Origin: CAVUWL01 sp963787415
Lineage (GTDB): Bacteria; Actinomycetota; Thermoleophilia; Solirubrobacterales; 70-9
DNA: 64,000 bases
Reading direction: 5' to 3'
Assembly: GCA_963787415.1 (NCBI GenBank)
Contig: CAWBCO010000007.1
Span: forward strand, 248,001 to 312,000
Under the pieces are notes generated by a model. The model was not told where the DNA came from, made no database searches, and saw only the letters and a program-made list of their open reading frames with translations. A program made the translations under genes and the position numbers. This document shows, in pieces, positions 46,420 to 55,600 of this stretch; position 1 is the stretch's first letter; every line of letters begins with the position of its first letter.

Positions 46420-47172
46420 TCAAGCCAGCAGGCGAACAATCGCTGTAGCACCAACCACGACGATCATCCCGCGCAGCACGGTGGGAGATAGCCGTCGCCC
46501 GCAATGCGCACCAAGCTGAGCGCCCAGAATCGAACTGGCGGCGATGATCGCGGCAGGGGCCCACGCGACCTGTGTGGAGAGGACGAAGTAGACGCCGGCG
46601 ACGCCGTTGACCAAGGCGGCGAGAACGTTCTTGAGCGCATTGGTGCGCTGTAGGCTCTGGGACAACATAACGCCAAGAATTCCGAGCAAGAGGATCCCCT
46701 GGGCAGCCCCGAAGTAACCGCCGTAGACCCCGGTCGCATAGACGGCGAGCGGGGTGAGAATCGCCGCCCTGCGACCTGCGCCGATCTCGCGCCTTGCCAG
46801 TAGAAGTTTCAAGCGCGGCTGCAAGAGCGTGAGCACGATCGCGATCGCGATGAAGATCGGCACTATCGCCTCAAACGCAGATGCCGGCAGGGTCAGCAGT
46901 AAGACCGCGCCGCTGATTCCACCCAGCGCCGAGGCAGTGCCCAGGCGCAGCATTCCCCGGCGCTGCCCGGCGAGCTCACGCCGGTAACCCACCGCTCCGG
47001 AAAGCGATCCCGGTACTAGTCCAATCGTGTTCGAGATATTGGCGCTGACCGGCGCGTAACCAAAGGCAAGGAGAACCGGGAAGGTGATCAGGGTTCCACT
47101 GCCGACCACAGTGTTGATTGCACCCGCTGCGAGCCCCGCCACGGCGATGGCGATCACCTCGCCGACGCTCAT
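46420..47172 (-). CDS. TauE/SafE-family membrane permease
   Basis: The protein has 250 aa with about eight TM helices. AIAVAGLAAGAINTVVGSGT LITFPVLLAFGYAPVSANIS NTIGLVPGSLSGAVGYRREL is the first family repeat, and AVYATGVYGGYFGAAQGILL LGILGV is the second. It exports or imports sulfite-like anions or organosulfonates in other bacteria; the substrate here is unknown. The ATG follows the stop of the upstream hydrolase directly, so the genes are coupled. Confidence 0.94.
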   Translation of the reverse strand: MSVGEVIAIAVAGLAAGAINTVVGSGTLITFPVLLAFGYAPVSANISNTIGLVPGSLSGAVGYRRELAGQRRGMLRLGTASALGGISGAVLLLTLPASAFEAIVPIFIAIAIVLTLLQPRLKLLLARREIGAGRRAAILTPLAVYATGVYGGYFGAAQGILLLGILGVMLSQSLQRTNALKNVLAALVNGVAGVYFVLSTQVAWAPAAIIAASSILGAQLGAHCGRRLSPTVLRGMIVVVGATAIVRLLA

Positions 47173-47961
47173 TCAGGCCGCGAGGAAGTTGACGATTGAT
47201 TGATTGAAGCGCGGGTCTGCGATCGCCCCGCTGTGATCTCCGGCTAGAAACTGAACGCTCCCGTCAGGAAGAGCGTCGGCGAGCACCTGTGGTCGCACGG
47301 CGAGCGGGTCGGCGTCGCCGGCGAGAATCAGTGTCGGGGCCCTGACCTGCTGCAGCGCGATCTCTCCTCTAAAGACTGAGGAGGCCTGCGCCGCAAGCGC
47401 CTTGCGATCGCCGCCAAGCGCGTCGGCGAGCAGGCGAAAGGCCGCGGCACCCGGGTCGCGAATCTTCGATGGATCCTCCGCCCTGAGGGCCTCGATGATC
47501 GTCTCGTTTGAAACCGCGCGCCTGTCGACCCCCCCGCACTCGATGATGCCCGAGCCGACGCCACCGACCACCAGACGGCGCACGCGATTCCCTTCGCTGG
47601 CGAAAATCAGTGAGACCACGGCTCCCATCGAATAGCCGACGAGGTCTATCTGGGCTCTACCAATCAGCTCGAAGAGGCAGACCAGATCGCGAGCCATGCG
47701 ATCCTCCCCATAGCGGGCAGGATCGTGGGGCTTCTCCGAATGACCATGGCCTCTGGCATCGAGCGCGATGACCCTACGTCCGGCTCTTAGCAAAGCCTCG
47801 ATCGTCCCGGGGCCAACCCAGTTGGCTTCGGTATCAGCGATGAAGCCGTGCTGCAAGACGACGGGCACCGAGTCCGTCGGCTCACCCCACTCACCGTAGG
47901 CGATCCTGATCTGATCCCAGCTTTCGAAGGTCTTGATCGCTGTTGCTCCTGCGTTTGGCAA
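47173..47961 (-). CDS. Alpha/beta hydrolase
   Basis: The protein has 262 aa with a TTG start at 47961; a slightly later start is possible because an AGGAG lies 12 bases inside. Motifs: VVLQHGFIADTEANWVGPG (oxyanion), RVIALDARGHGHSEKPHDP, nucleophile elbow LVGYSMGAVVSLIFA (Ser), acid LILAGDADPLAVRP (Asp), base FLAGDHSGAIADPRF (His). It is an esterase-like enzyme of unknown substrate, cotranscribed with the TauE/SafE permease. It is divergent from the FTR1 gene. Confidence 0.9.
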   Translation of the reverse strand: MPNAGATAIKTFESWDQIRIAYGEWGEPTDSVPVVLQHGFIADTEANWVGPGTIEALLRAGRRVIALDARGHGHSEKPHDPARYGEDRMARDLVCLFELIGRAQIDLVGYSMGAVVSLIFASEGNRVRRLVVGGVGSGIIECGGVDRRAVSNETIIEALRAEDPSKIRDPGAAAFRLLADALGGDRKALAAQASSVFRGEIALQQVRAPTLILAGDADPLAVRPQVLADALPDGSVQFLAGDHSGAIADPRFNQSIVNFLAA

Positions 47962-48121
47962 GCGAAAGGCGTGCCTGACTTTATTTAGTGATCCTGAGGC
48001 TCGGCGCCGACGACACGAATCGGCGATCTTTTCAGCGTCGAGGAGTAGAAACGGTCCGCCCCCGAAGCCTGATCATCGAAACCGGTCGGGCTTTGGCCCC
48101 TCGAAGTTTGCTCTCGACCTC

Positions 48122-48149
48122 TTAGGCCAGCCTAATTAGGCCAGCCTAA
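48122..48149. promoter_or_regulatory. Tandem DtxR/IdeR-type iron boxes
   Basis: The 14-base palindrome TTAGGCCAGCCTAA occurs twice head to tail (48122-48135, 48136-48149), followed by a further half-site (TTAGTGCTAGGC). It closely fits the actinobacterial iron box (TTAGGTTAGCCTAACCTAA). It lies 57 bases upstream of an FTR1 iron permease gene, so iron-dependent repression is the expected role. Confidence 0.88.
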
Positions 48150-48206
48150 TTAGTGCTAGGCTGCCGCAACCAAGCGTTTCGCTGTGATTCTGCGGACGGG
48201 TTGCAA

Positions 48207-49298
48207 ATGTCAGAAGCGACGTCGAACACAAGCCAGGAGAGCTCAAGGATGTCAGGGCTAGCCTCTCGGCGCAGCTTCCAGGTTTGGGTGCTCGTAGTCC
48301 TGGCGGTGGCAGTGGGAGCGGTGATCTTGGCCTGGCATTCTCACGGGGGCACGGCAGACCCAACGGACCCCGCCAACCATATGAGCCCCACCGAGGCGGT
48401 GATAAACAGCGCAATCCTGGTCTTTCGCGAGGGTCTGGAGACGATTCTGGTCCTCGCCGCGATCACCGCCAGCTTCCTCGGAGGCAACCGCGTCTATCGC
48501 AAGCCGGTTGCGATCGGAGGGGCTCTCGCGATCGTCGCCTCGATCGGGACCTGGTTTCTAGCGATCTGGTTCATCGGCATGTTCGGTGGCAGTGGCCTCA
48601 GCGTGCAAGCCGCCACCGGAATCCCCGCAATCCTTGTGCTTTTGGTGGTGATGAATTGGTTCTTTCACCGCGTCTACTGGACCGGCTGGATCTCTCACCA
48701 TCACAAGCGCCGCCGCAGGCTCCTTTCCTCAGCAGGCGAGGTCAGCCTGCGAGCGACCATCCTCGGGCTGGGCCTGCTCGGCTTCAGCTCGGTCTACCGG
48801 GAGGGTTTTGAGATCGTCATATTCCTGCAGAATCTGCGGGTCAGCTTCGGCTCGTCCGTGGTGTTGGAGGGGGTCGTCTTGGGGTCGCTGTTCACGGCAG
48901 CGGTTGGGGCGCTGACCTTCGGGTTGCACCAGCGCCTGCCCTATAAGCGCCTCCTGATCATCACCGGCGCAATGCTCGTCGTCGTGCTATTTGTGATGGT
49001 CGGCGAGGAGATCAACGAGATGCAGCTCGCCGGCTGGATTCCAACGACTCCTATCCCCGGCCTCGACATCCCCGGCTGGGCTGGCACCTGGTTCTCAATC
49101 TTCCCCAATGTGCAAACCTTCGTTGCCCAGGGGGCCGCGATGGCGCTTGTCCTCGGCTCCTACGTTGGTGCCCAATACGTGCGGGTTTGGAGGCCTCGGC
49201 GCGATGGGCGCATCGGTGCACGGGTTGCTGAGCAGCCACCTCGTCAACCGATCGGGATTGGCCCGGATGCCAGCGTCGGCGCGCATCATGCGACCTGA
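48207..49298 (+). CDS. FTR1-family iron permease
   Basis: The protein has 363 aa from the ATG at 48207; an ATG at 48249 with AGGAG eight bases upstream is a strong alternative and would start just before TM1. Seven or so TM helices hold both family motifs: AILVFREGLETILVLAAITA (REGLE) and SVYREGFEIVIFLQNLRV (REGFE), the Fe3+-binding pair. A His-rich loop, ISHHHKRRRR, may also bind metal. It takes up iron (with an oxidase such as EfeB, not adjacent). Preceded by tandem iron boxes, so it is expected to be on only in iron starvation. Confidence 0.95.
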   Translation: MSEATSNTSQESSRMSGLASRRSFQVWVLVVLAVAVGAVILAWHSHGGTADPTDPANHMSPTEAVINSAILVFREGLETILVLAAITASFLGGNRVYRKPVAIGGALAIVASIGTWFLAIWFIGMFGGSGLSVQAATGIPAILVLLVVMNWFFHRVYWTGWISHHHKRRRRLLSSAGEVSLRATILGLGLLGFSSVYREGFEIVIFLQNLRVSFGSSVVLEGVVLGSLFTAAVGALTFGLHQRLPYKRLLIITGAMLVVVLFVMVGEEINEMQLAGWIPTTPIPGLDIPGWAGTWFSIFPNVQTFVAQGAAMALVLGSYVGAQYVRVWRPRRDGRIGARVAEQPPRQPIGIGPDASVGAHHAT

Positions 49299-49497
49299 AG
49301 TCCAGACCGGCAACCCAGCCACCGCTCGCTGAAACCCCTGCTTTTTCGGTGGGCGAATTCCAGACCGGTTTGGTTGCTGCTCAAACCCCTAAAAATCGAG
49401 TCCTGACCGCAAATCGCATCCGCCTGCTCTGCCTGTGGGCTGAGCACTTGCGATATGGCTAAGCTGATGCATCCACCTCGTCAATTGCTGATCGCGA

Positions 49498-50103
49498 ATG
49501 AGCACACCCGACTCAGAGTTGGGGGCCCAACCAAGCGCCCCCGTAAAGCTGACGCCGACGTCATACCTGATGCTTGGCATGGTTCGCTTGGGAGTCAGCT
49601 CTGGGTATGCGATCAAGAAGGCTGCGGATAATTCGACCCAGAACTTCTGGCCAACCTCGCTGGCACAGGTGTATCCAGAGCTGGCGCGTTTGGAGCGGGC
49701 TGGACTGCTGAGCCGACGAAGTGATCCGCACGGAGAAAGGGCGCGATCCGCGTACTCGATCACCGCTCGCGGTGAGACCGCGCTGCGCTCGTGGCTAACC
49801 TCCTCAAGACTTGCACCCCTTCAGACCCGCGATGAGGCAATGCTGCGGCTGTTCTTCGCCGATGCCCTAGAGGGCGGTGACCGACTCGAGCTGATCCGGA
49901 TGCTTCGCGAGCGCAACCGAGACAAAAAGGACGAGCTTCGAAAGGTCAGCGTCCCACGTGCCGAAGCCCTTGAGTCCCAGGGCACGCACTACGTGGCGAT
50001 TGCGGCGCGGCTTTCTGCCGACATTCTCGCCTATTCAGAGCAGTGGCTGGCCACACTGCAGGCACAACTGGAGGCTGATCAATCGACCCCAAGAGGCCGG
50101 TAG
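49498..50103 (+). CDS. PadR-family transcriptional regulator
   Basis: The protein has 201 aa. The PadR winged helix spans residues 18-95 (LTPTSYLMLGMVRLGVSSGY AIKKAADNSTQNFWPTSLAQ, VYPELARLERAGLLSRRSDP, SAYSITARGETALRSWL). The C-terminal helical dimerisation part follows (MLRLFFADALEGGDRLELIR MLRERNRDKKDEL). It usually responds to phenolics or drugs. It is convergent with a secreted protein gene at 50145 and has no clear target adjacent. Confidence 0.94.
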   Translation: MSTPDSELGAQPSAPVKLTPTSYLMLGMVRLGVSSGYAIKKAADNSTQNFWPTSLAQVYPELARLERAGLLSRRSDPHGERARSAYSITARGETALRSWLTSSRLAPLQTRDEAMLRLFFADALEGGDRLELIRMLRERNRDKKDELRKVSVPRAEALESQGTHYVAIAARLSADILAYSEQWLATLQAQLEADQSTPRGR

Positions 50104-50144
50104 CTCGGGTCCAGAGGCGCTATCAGCGGTCTCGCTTTTCTCGT

Positions 50145-50954
50145 CTAGCCCTTGGACTGGCAGCTGTTCACCAGCGCGCCGCTTAGGTTAGTACCACCAC
50201 CAAAGGCGGTTTCGACCTGGGCGTAAAAGCGCCCGTCTGCGCACTCGGCGTTGAGGTAGGAGTACTGCTGGCCCTTGTATGTCCATTTACGATTGATGGT
50301 GAATTCAACAGCTGTCAGAGAGCCACTTCCCCCGGCAATTTGTGGGATCGATACCGAGATCCGATAGCCGTACCTGCCCGTGTCCTTGGAAAGCTTGGCG
50401 ACGACCACCAATGCTGTCGGAACTGGCACATCGACGTAGATGTAGTAGAGCTGCTCGGGGTAGCCATGCCCACCGTAACCCCCACCTATCGAGGGACCAT
50501 TGAAGGCGAGCAATGGGCCCTTGGCGCTGAAGGGCTCGGATTCGGGGAATTCGACCTGAGCGCTGGACGTACCTTTGCCGATCAATGCCGGACCGCAGGC
50601 CTTCATAGCGTTGGCGGGCGAGGTGGCCTCGATCTTCCCCGGCGTACAGCTCGGCAACCCCGTGCTGTCGATGGTGATGTGCTTGTCGACCTGGAGATGG
50701 GTACTTAGAGCTGGCGGGACGTGATCGCCGTTGACGGTTGCGACCGATGCGCTCGCATGGAAGCTGATTGGCGCCATCTTGTCCTTCGGTAGCGCCTTGG
50801 GAGTGATCGCACCGTCGAGGCGGACGACAAGGTTTCCGGCGTGAATCGTGGTCACGTAGCCAGCGGCAAAGATCGTGGCTGCAAAGGTTCCGCTCAGGAC
50901 TGTGATTGATGCGAGCACGGCGATCACCTTCGGTCTGCACGCTCGCTTCATCAC
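50145..50954 (-). CDS. Secreted protein of the 265-aa family (copy B)
   Basis: The protein has 269 aa (MM start). A signal peptide is at about residues 8-32. The mature part has the family pattern: NLVVRLDGAITPKALPKDKM APISFHA, STGLPSCTPGKIEATSP, ACGPALIGKGTSSAQVEFPE, GPLLAFNGPSIGGGYGGHG, VPVPTALVVVAKLSKDTGRY GYRISVSIPQIAGGSGSLTA, WTYKGQQYSYLNAECADGRF. Four cysteines are placed to make two disulfides. Beta-rich by its pattern. It is intact, closest to copy A. Family unnamed to me; its repeat pattern (CP/CG..L.G.G....P) recalls the giant protein at 2674. Confidence 0.8.
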   Translation of the reverse strand: MMKRACRPKVIAVLASITVLSGTFAATIFAAGYVTTIHAGNLVVRLDGAITPKALPKDKMAPISFHASASVATVNGDHVPPALSTHLQVDKHITIDSTGLPSCTPGKIEATSPANAMKACGPALIGKGTSSAQVEFPESEPFSAKGPLLAFNGPSIGGGYGGHGYPEQLYYIYVDVPVPTALVVVAKLSKDTGRYGYRISVSIPQIAGGSGSLTAVEFTINRKWTYKGQQYSYLNAECADGRFYAQVETAFGGGTNLSGALVNSCQSKG

Positions 50955-51427
50955 TCCTCCGTTCGCCTTTGGTGATCTATCGGCACCGACCTATCGAAGC
51001 GGACAGCGAGGAAAAGCGCAATGGGGTCGATAGGACCAGTTCTCGAGACCCGGTCGGCCTGAGCTTTGTCTCGTTGCCGCCTGCAGGTTCTGGAAGCCAC
51101 CGTCCCCGATTGCAGAACACCGGACGGTCGGCGAGAGGAAGTGCTGAGATCGAACGCAAACGACCCGGGAGCAAGAGGAGCCTCTCGGGGGGTCTGAAGG
51201 GGATGGGATGTCCCCAACCTGAAGCGTTTGCGTTACCCGCTCGCGCCGCACAGGGAAAGCGGGGCGAGCGTTGGGACTGCGAGCGTGGGCTAGGGAATCC
51301 CCTGCGCGCAGCTTCTAACGATCAGAATACAAACGGACCAGGACGACATCGTGAAGATCACGTTAACGGCTGTTTAGGCCAAACTATCGGGGATATAGCC
51401 GTACCAATCTCTTGAAGTACGTCGGGC
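50955..51427. other. Intergenic region upstream of secreted copy B
   Basis: 473 bases; the promoter of copy B should lie near 50955-51050. No gene-like frame, and no strong inverted repeat noticed. Confidence 0.35.
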
Positions 51428-51910
51428 TCACTGCAAGGCGGAGGCGCCAGCGGCGCTGGGAGAGCGCGAGGTGCGCTCGGCCCAGCTCTTGGCCTCGCCG
51501 AAGCTGAGGTAGGGCTGTAGGACCAACTGGACCAGCTCCGGGCCGATTTCGGCGAGTCGCTGGGGTCTACCGCTACGCAGGGGCTCGGCGATCATCGCCG
51601 CAAGCGAGCGAATCACGGGCTTACCGTCAGAGACCGGATGGCGCTTGGGTGCTTCGGCGCCGAGCAGCCGTGCGAATCCGTCGATCACCTCCGCATAGTG
51701 AGCCTGCTCTCTACGTCCGGCCGAGACCTTCCCAAGCAGCAGGCGACGAAAGGCGGCTTCATCGGTGGAGGCGAACTCAAGCGCTGCGTAGACGCCCGCC
51801 GCCACCTTGGCTGGCCACTCCACCGACTGCTCGCAGGCTTCGCGAACGCTCGATTCCAGCCTGGTCGAGGTCTGATCGAAATCTGCTTGGGACCTTTGGG
51901 CATCGCTCAT
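51428..51910 (-). CDS. TetR ligand-binding-domain protein lacking the HTH
   Basis: The protein has 160 aa. The whole length matches the second domain of the TetR proteins in this window: SVREACEQSVEWPAKVAAGV YAALEFASTDEAAFRRLLLG, REQAHYAEVIDGFARLLGAE, VIRSLAAMIAEPLRSGRPQR LAEIGPELVQLVLQPYLSFG EA. No helix-turn-helix precedes it in any upstream frame I could follow. It could be a truncated relic or a ligand-binding partner that dimerises with a full TetR. No Shine-Dalgarno seen. A long inverted repeat lies 68-101 bases upstream. Confidence 0.7.
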   Translation of the reverse strand: MSDAQRSQADFDQTSTRLESSVREACEQSVEWPAKVAAGVYAALEFASTDEAAFRRLLLGKVSAGRREQAHYAEVIDGFARLLGAEAPKRHPVSDGKPVIRSLAAMIAEPLRSGRPQRLAEIGPELVQLVLQPYLSFGEAKSWAERTSRSPSAAGASALQ

Positions 51911-51977
51911 ATCTGGATGCTGCCCTTGGGGGTCGGGCGCCGGCGCTTGAGCCAGCAGCTTGGCGAAAGAAGATTAC

Positions 51978-52011
51978 CTCAAATACGGGACACGTGCGTA
52001 CCGTATTTGAG
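51978..52011. promoter_or_regulatory. 11-base inverted repeat, probable regulator operator
   Basis: Arms CTCAAATACGG (51978-51988) and CCGTATTTGAG (52001-52011) are perfectly complementary, with a 12-base spacer that contains CACGTG. It lies upstream of the HTH-less TetR gene and 113 bases past the end of the 52124 gene. No T-tract follows, so an operator is more likely than a terminator. Confidence 0.6.
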
Positions 52012-52123
52012 ATGTCGCCCCGGCAGCGCAAACCGCCACAGAGACCGGCCCTCTTGAACAAGCGCTAGACACGGGGCAGCTCGCCTGACTATCAGTCCGA
52101 GCGCGTACCTTTGAGCTCCAGCC

Positions 52124-52645
52124 TCAGCCGTATCTGGAGAACTTAAAACTGCAGTAGTCAAAGCCGAAGGCGAGCACCGTGTTGTTGGCGAGGTTTCCAT
52201 TGTGGATAAAGCGAGCGGTCAGCCGCTGCGCCGGAATCGTGTGACCAGCGTGCAACTGCGCGGTGATCAGTTTCAGATAGGCCTCTTGGTGGTTGAGGTA
52301 GATGAACCACTGGGCGAGCTTCGTTGCGTCGGCCGTTGGACGCTCGACGCCCGTCATATCGCGAAGGGTTTCGCCGAAAATTTGCGTCGCACGAGCGAAC
52401 TTCGTCGCCGCCACGGGGATGCGTTCGGCCTGTACGTCGGCGCGCACCCCCCTCATCGTGCGCTCGGTCGCCAGTGCGCGCGGTTTGCAGATGCCCTCCA
52501 GTTGAGCGACATATTCCGCTCGCGTCGGCGGCCCGTCGGCGATCGCCAGTGCGCCGATCGCCAGAGCACCCGCGAGCACGCCCAAGAGCACCCCCATGAT
52601 CCTTGGGAGCGTCCGCCGGTCGCTATCGGTTTGCCGTTGCCTCAT
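52124..52645 (-). CDS. Secreted helical two-cysteine protein (170-aa family, copy 1)
   Basis: The protein has 173 aa from the ATG at 52645, which overlaps the MMPL gene end by 23 bases, implying translational coupling. A signal anchor (about residues 14-34: RIMGVLLGVLAGALAIGALA IA) precedes a long-helix domain: TRAEYVAQLEGICKPRALAT ERTMRGVRADVQAERIP, LRDMTGVERPTADATKLAQW FIYLNHQEAYLKLITAQLHA GH. It ends FGFDYCSFKFS. Two Cys (one early, one last) are conserved with the 62222 paralog and may form a disulfide. Family unnamed to me. Confidence 0.8.
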   Translation of the reverse strand: MRQRQTDSDRRTLPRIMGVLLGVLAGALAIGALAIADGPPTRAEYVAQLEGICKPRALATERTMRGVRADVQAERIPVAATKFARATQIFGETLRDMTGVERPTADATKLAQWFIYLNHQEAYLKLITAQLHAGHTIPAQRLTARFIHNGNLANNTVLAFGFDYCSFKFSRYG

Positions 52646-55600
52646 TCCCCGTATCGAGCACCTTGGGAGGTGCCCCATGTACGTTAACCCGCGGGAGGAC
52701 CCGATCGAGCGGTCCCGGCAGCCACCAGACCCGATCGCCGAGCAAAAGCATCAGCGCGGGCAACAGGACAATTCGCACCACGGTGGCATCGAGGAGGATC
52801 GCGACGGTCAACCCGAGGCCCATCTGGCTGACGGTGGCAATCGGCGCCGCGGCGAAGGAAATGAAGACCGCGGCCATGATTACCGCAGCGCCGGTGATCA
52901 CCGAGGCGGTTCGGTCCAGGCCGAAGGCAATCGCGGCGGCGTTGTCACCATCGACCTCATAGCGTTCACGCATCCGTGCGATGAGGAAGACTGCGTAGTC
53001 AATCGAGAGTCCGAAGGTGACGGCGAAGATGCCGGCGGCACCCACGGTGTCGATGTAGGGGTGCCCCCCAAGTGGGTAGCCAGCGGGAATCTTTGAGACA
53101 AGAGTCATCACGCCCAGGGCAGCGCCGACCGAGCCGAGATTGAGTACCACCGCCAGCGCGGCAAGTGGTAGTGCCCGCAGGACGACGAGGAGGATCATGA
53201 AGGTGATCAGAATCACGGCCGCGATTACCAACGGGATCCGCGACTTGGTGGCGGAGCCATAGTCGTTGAGGATCGCGGCGCCCCCGCTGACGCCGGTGCG
53301 CATCCCCCCCGCGCGAGCGATTCGCGCGGCGTCGGCGTTGAGTCGGGAACCGAACGCGCGTGAGCCCGCGGTGTTTAGGGCCTGGGTCGAGATGACGAGG
53401 ATTCGCGCTGCCTGACCGCCACCACCGAGATCGACCGACTCCCCGGCTAAGGCACGACTGCGAGGTGGGGCGCCATCGAGAGCGGAGAGGACGAAGTAGC
53501 CGGATTCAAACAGATGCGGGGACTCGCGGCGAAGCTGATCCACGCCCCTGGCCAATGGTGAGACCGTCGCTGAGACTCGTACCCCGGCGCGGCGCAGGCC
53601 TGATTGCAGCGGGCGGGAACGCTGATAACCGCTGGCCAGACCGTGCTGCAGGGCTCCCGCGCCACCCTCCAGTTCGCCGAGGCCGCCTTCAAGCCTGTGG
53701 GCACCGGATTCGAGACGCTGAAGCCCCGACACCAAACCATCCGCCGCCGTGGAGAGCCTTTGCGTCCCGCCCTGCAGGCGTTTTCCACCGGAGGCGAGGC
53801 GTTCGAGGCCACCGTTTAACCCGTTGGCGACGCCGCTGAGGCGCTGGAGTTCTTCGTGGGTCGATTCGAGTGCCCGTTCGACAATCTCGGCCTGGGTTGC
53901 CTCCGGCTGCAAGGCAGGATCGCTGCGAGCCGCTTTCTCGAGTTCGTTGGTCAGTCGTCGGGCTCGCCCCAGCCCATTGCCACGTACGGTTGGCAGCAAC
54001 GAATGCAGGCCGAGCGCGAGGGTGAATCCAGCGGCTGAGGCCTCGCGTTGGCCCGCTGCGAGCCGCTTGGTTCCGCTCTCGAGCTGGGGCAGCGCGGCGG
54101 CGGCGCGGGCGCCGCTGCCAGCCGCAGTGGCCAGGCCACCAGCGAGAAGGCCCGCGCCCTGCCCTGCCCGCCCGGCCCCTTCCCCAAGCAGGCCGCTGCC
54201 CTCCGCCGCCCGAGCGATCCCATCGCGCAGCCGGCGAACGGAAGTCGCGGCATGATGCAGGCCCGGACCCAGCTCGGCCAAGCCAGCGGTGCCGCGATTG
54301 CCCTTTGCCGTGATCCTTCGTCCAAAGCGCCGCAGCGGAGCGGCGGCATCAACGATCTGGCCCGGACCGATCACCGCGCGCACCTCGGGTTGAGAGGCAA
54401 TCCGGTGCTGCCAGCGGCTAAGCAGAGCGAGCCGCCTGGGCGTCGTGATCGGACCGTCTGGTGTTTCGGCTACGAGCACGAAGGGGGCCTCCCAACCCGG
54501 CCCCACCGCTCTGTCGATCGCTTCGGTGCTCTGGCGCGCGTGGTTGGAGGACGAAAGCTCACCGACTCCAGGTGCACCTGTATTAAAGGCGAGCGCGGGC
54601 GCGGCCAACACAACCAGGGGGACGGCAACCAAAACCGCGGCGAGGCCGGGACGGCCGAGCACGGCTGCGGCTGCGGCTGCCACCCGCGAACGCCCATGCC
54701 CGCGAGGACCTGCGCCGATTCTGATCGCATCGATCCGCGACCCGAGAAGGGCAAGCAGCGCCGGCAGCGCCACGGTGGCGATCAGGACGCTGATCGCGGT
54801 GACGATGACCAGTGCCGTCGCCAAAGAGAAGAGCAGCGAGCCCGGCTGCAGGAAGGAGGAGAGGAAAATGGCCGAAAAGAGGGTCAGCCCGGCGAAGATC
54901 GTGGTGCGCCCGGCGCTCTGGCGAGTCCGAAGCGCCGCTTCTCTTGCCTGGCGACTCCGGATGCCACGCGAGACGGCGTCATTGGTCGCCCGAGTCGCGT
55001 TGTCATTGAAACCCCCTCCATCCCCTGCGTGCTTGGGGTGATCCCCGCCGGGGTTGTAGGTCGGGTCCAGGCGAGCCAGCTCCTCGCGAAAGCGCGAGAC
55101 TATGAAGAGCGAGTAATCGACACCCAGCGCCAGTCCCATCATCGTGCAGACGACCAAAGAGAGGGCTTCGATCGTGACGAAGGAGCCGACAAGGACAAGG
55201 ACGCCGCGACCAGCAAAGACCGTAAGCGCTCCGAAGCCGAGTGGGATCGCCGCCGCGACCAGCGAGCGAAAGACGAGAAGTAAGACGATGATCAGAAGCG
55301 GGGCTGCAATCAGCTCGGCGCGCTCGGTGGCGTTGAGAGATTCCTGCTGCAGCGCCCGCGAGACGCTCGCATAACCGGACTGAATCGCCTCTAGCGGAGG
55401 ATGAACGTGGTCTTCCAGTGTCCGTTCAAGCGCGGGGACCGTGTGGCGCATTGCTTCGGCGAGTGAGACGTGAAAGTCGACCAGGATCAGTGCCCGACGC
55501 AGACCAGGGCGCAGCCCGCCGAGATCACCGCGGTCCCAGGGCGAGATCACGGTTGCCGTCGGTTCACGGCGCAGGGCCGCGACCAAACGAGGGCCCTGGC

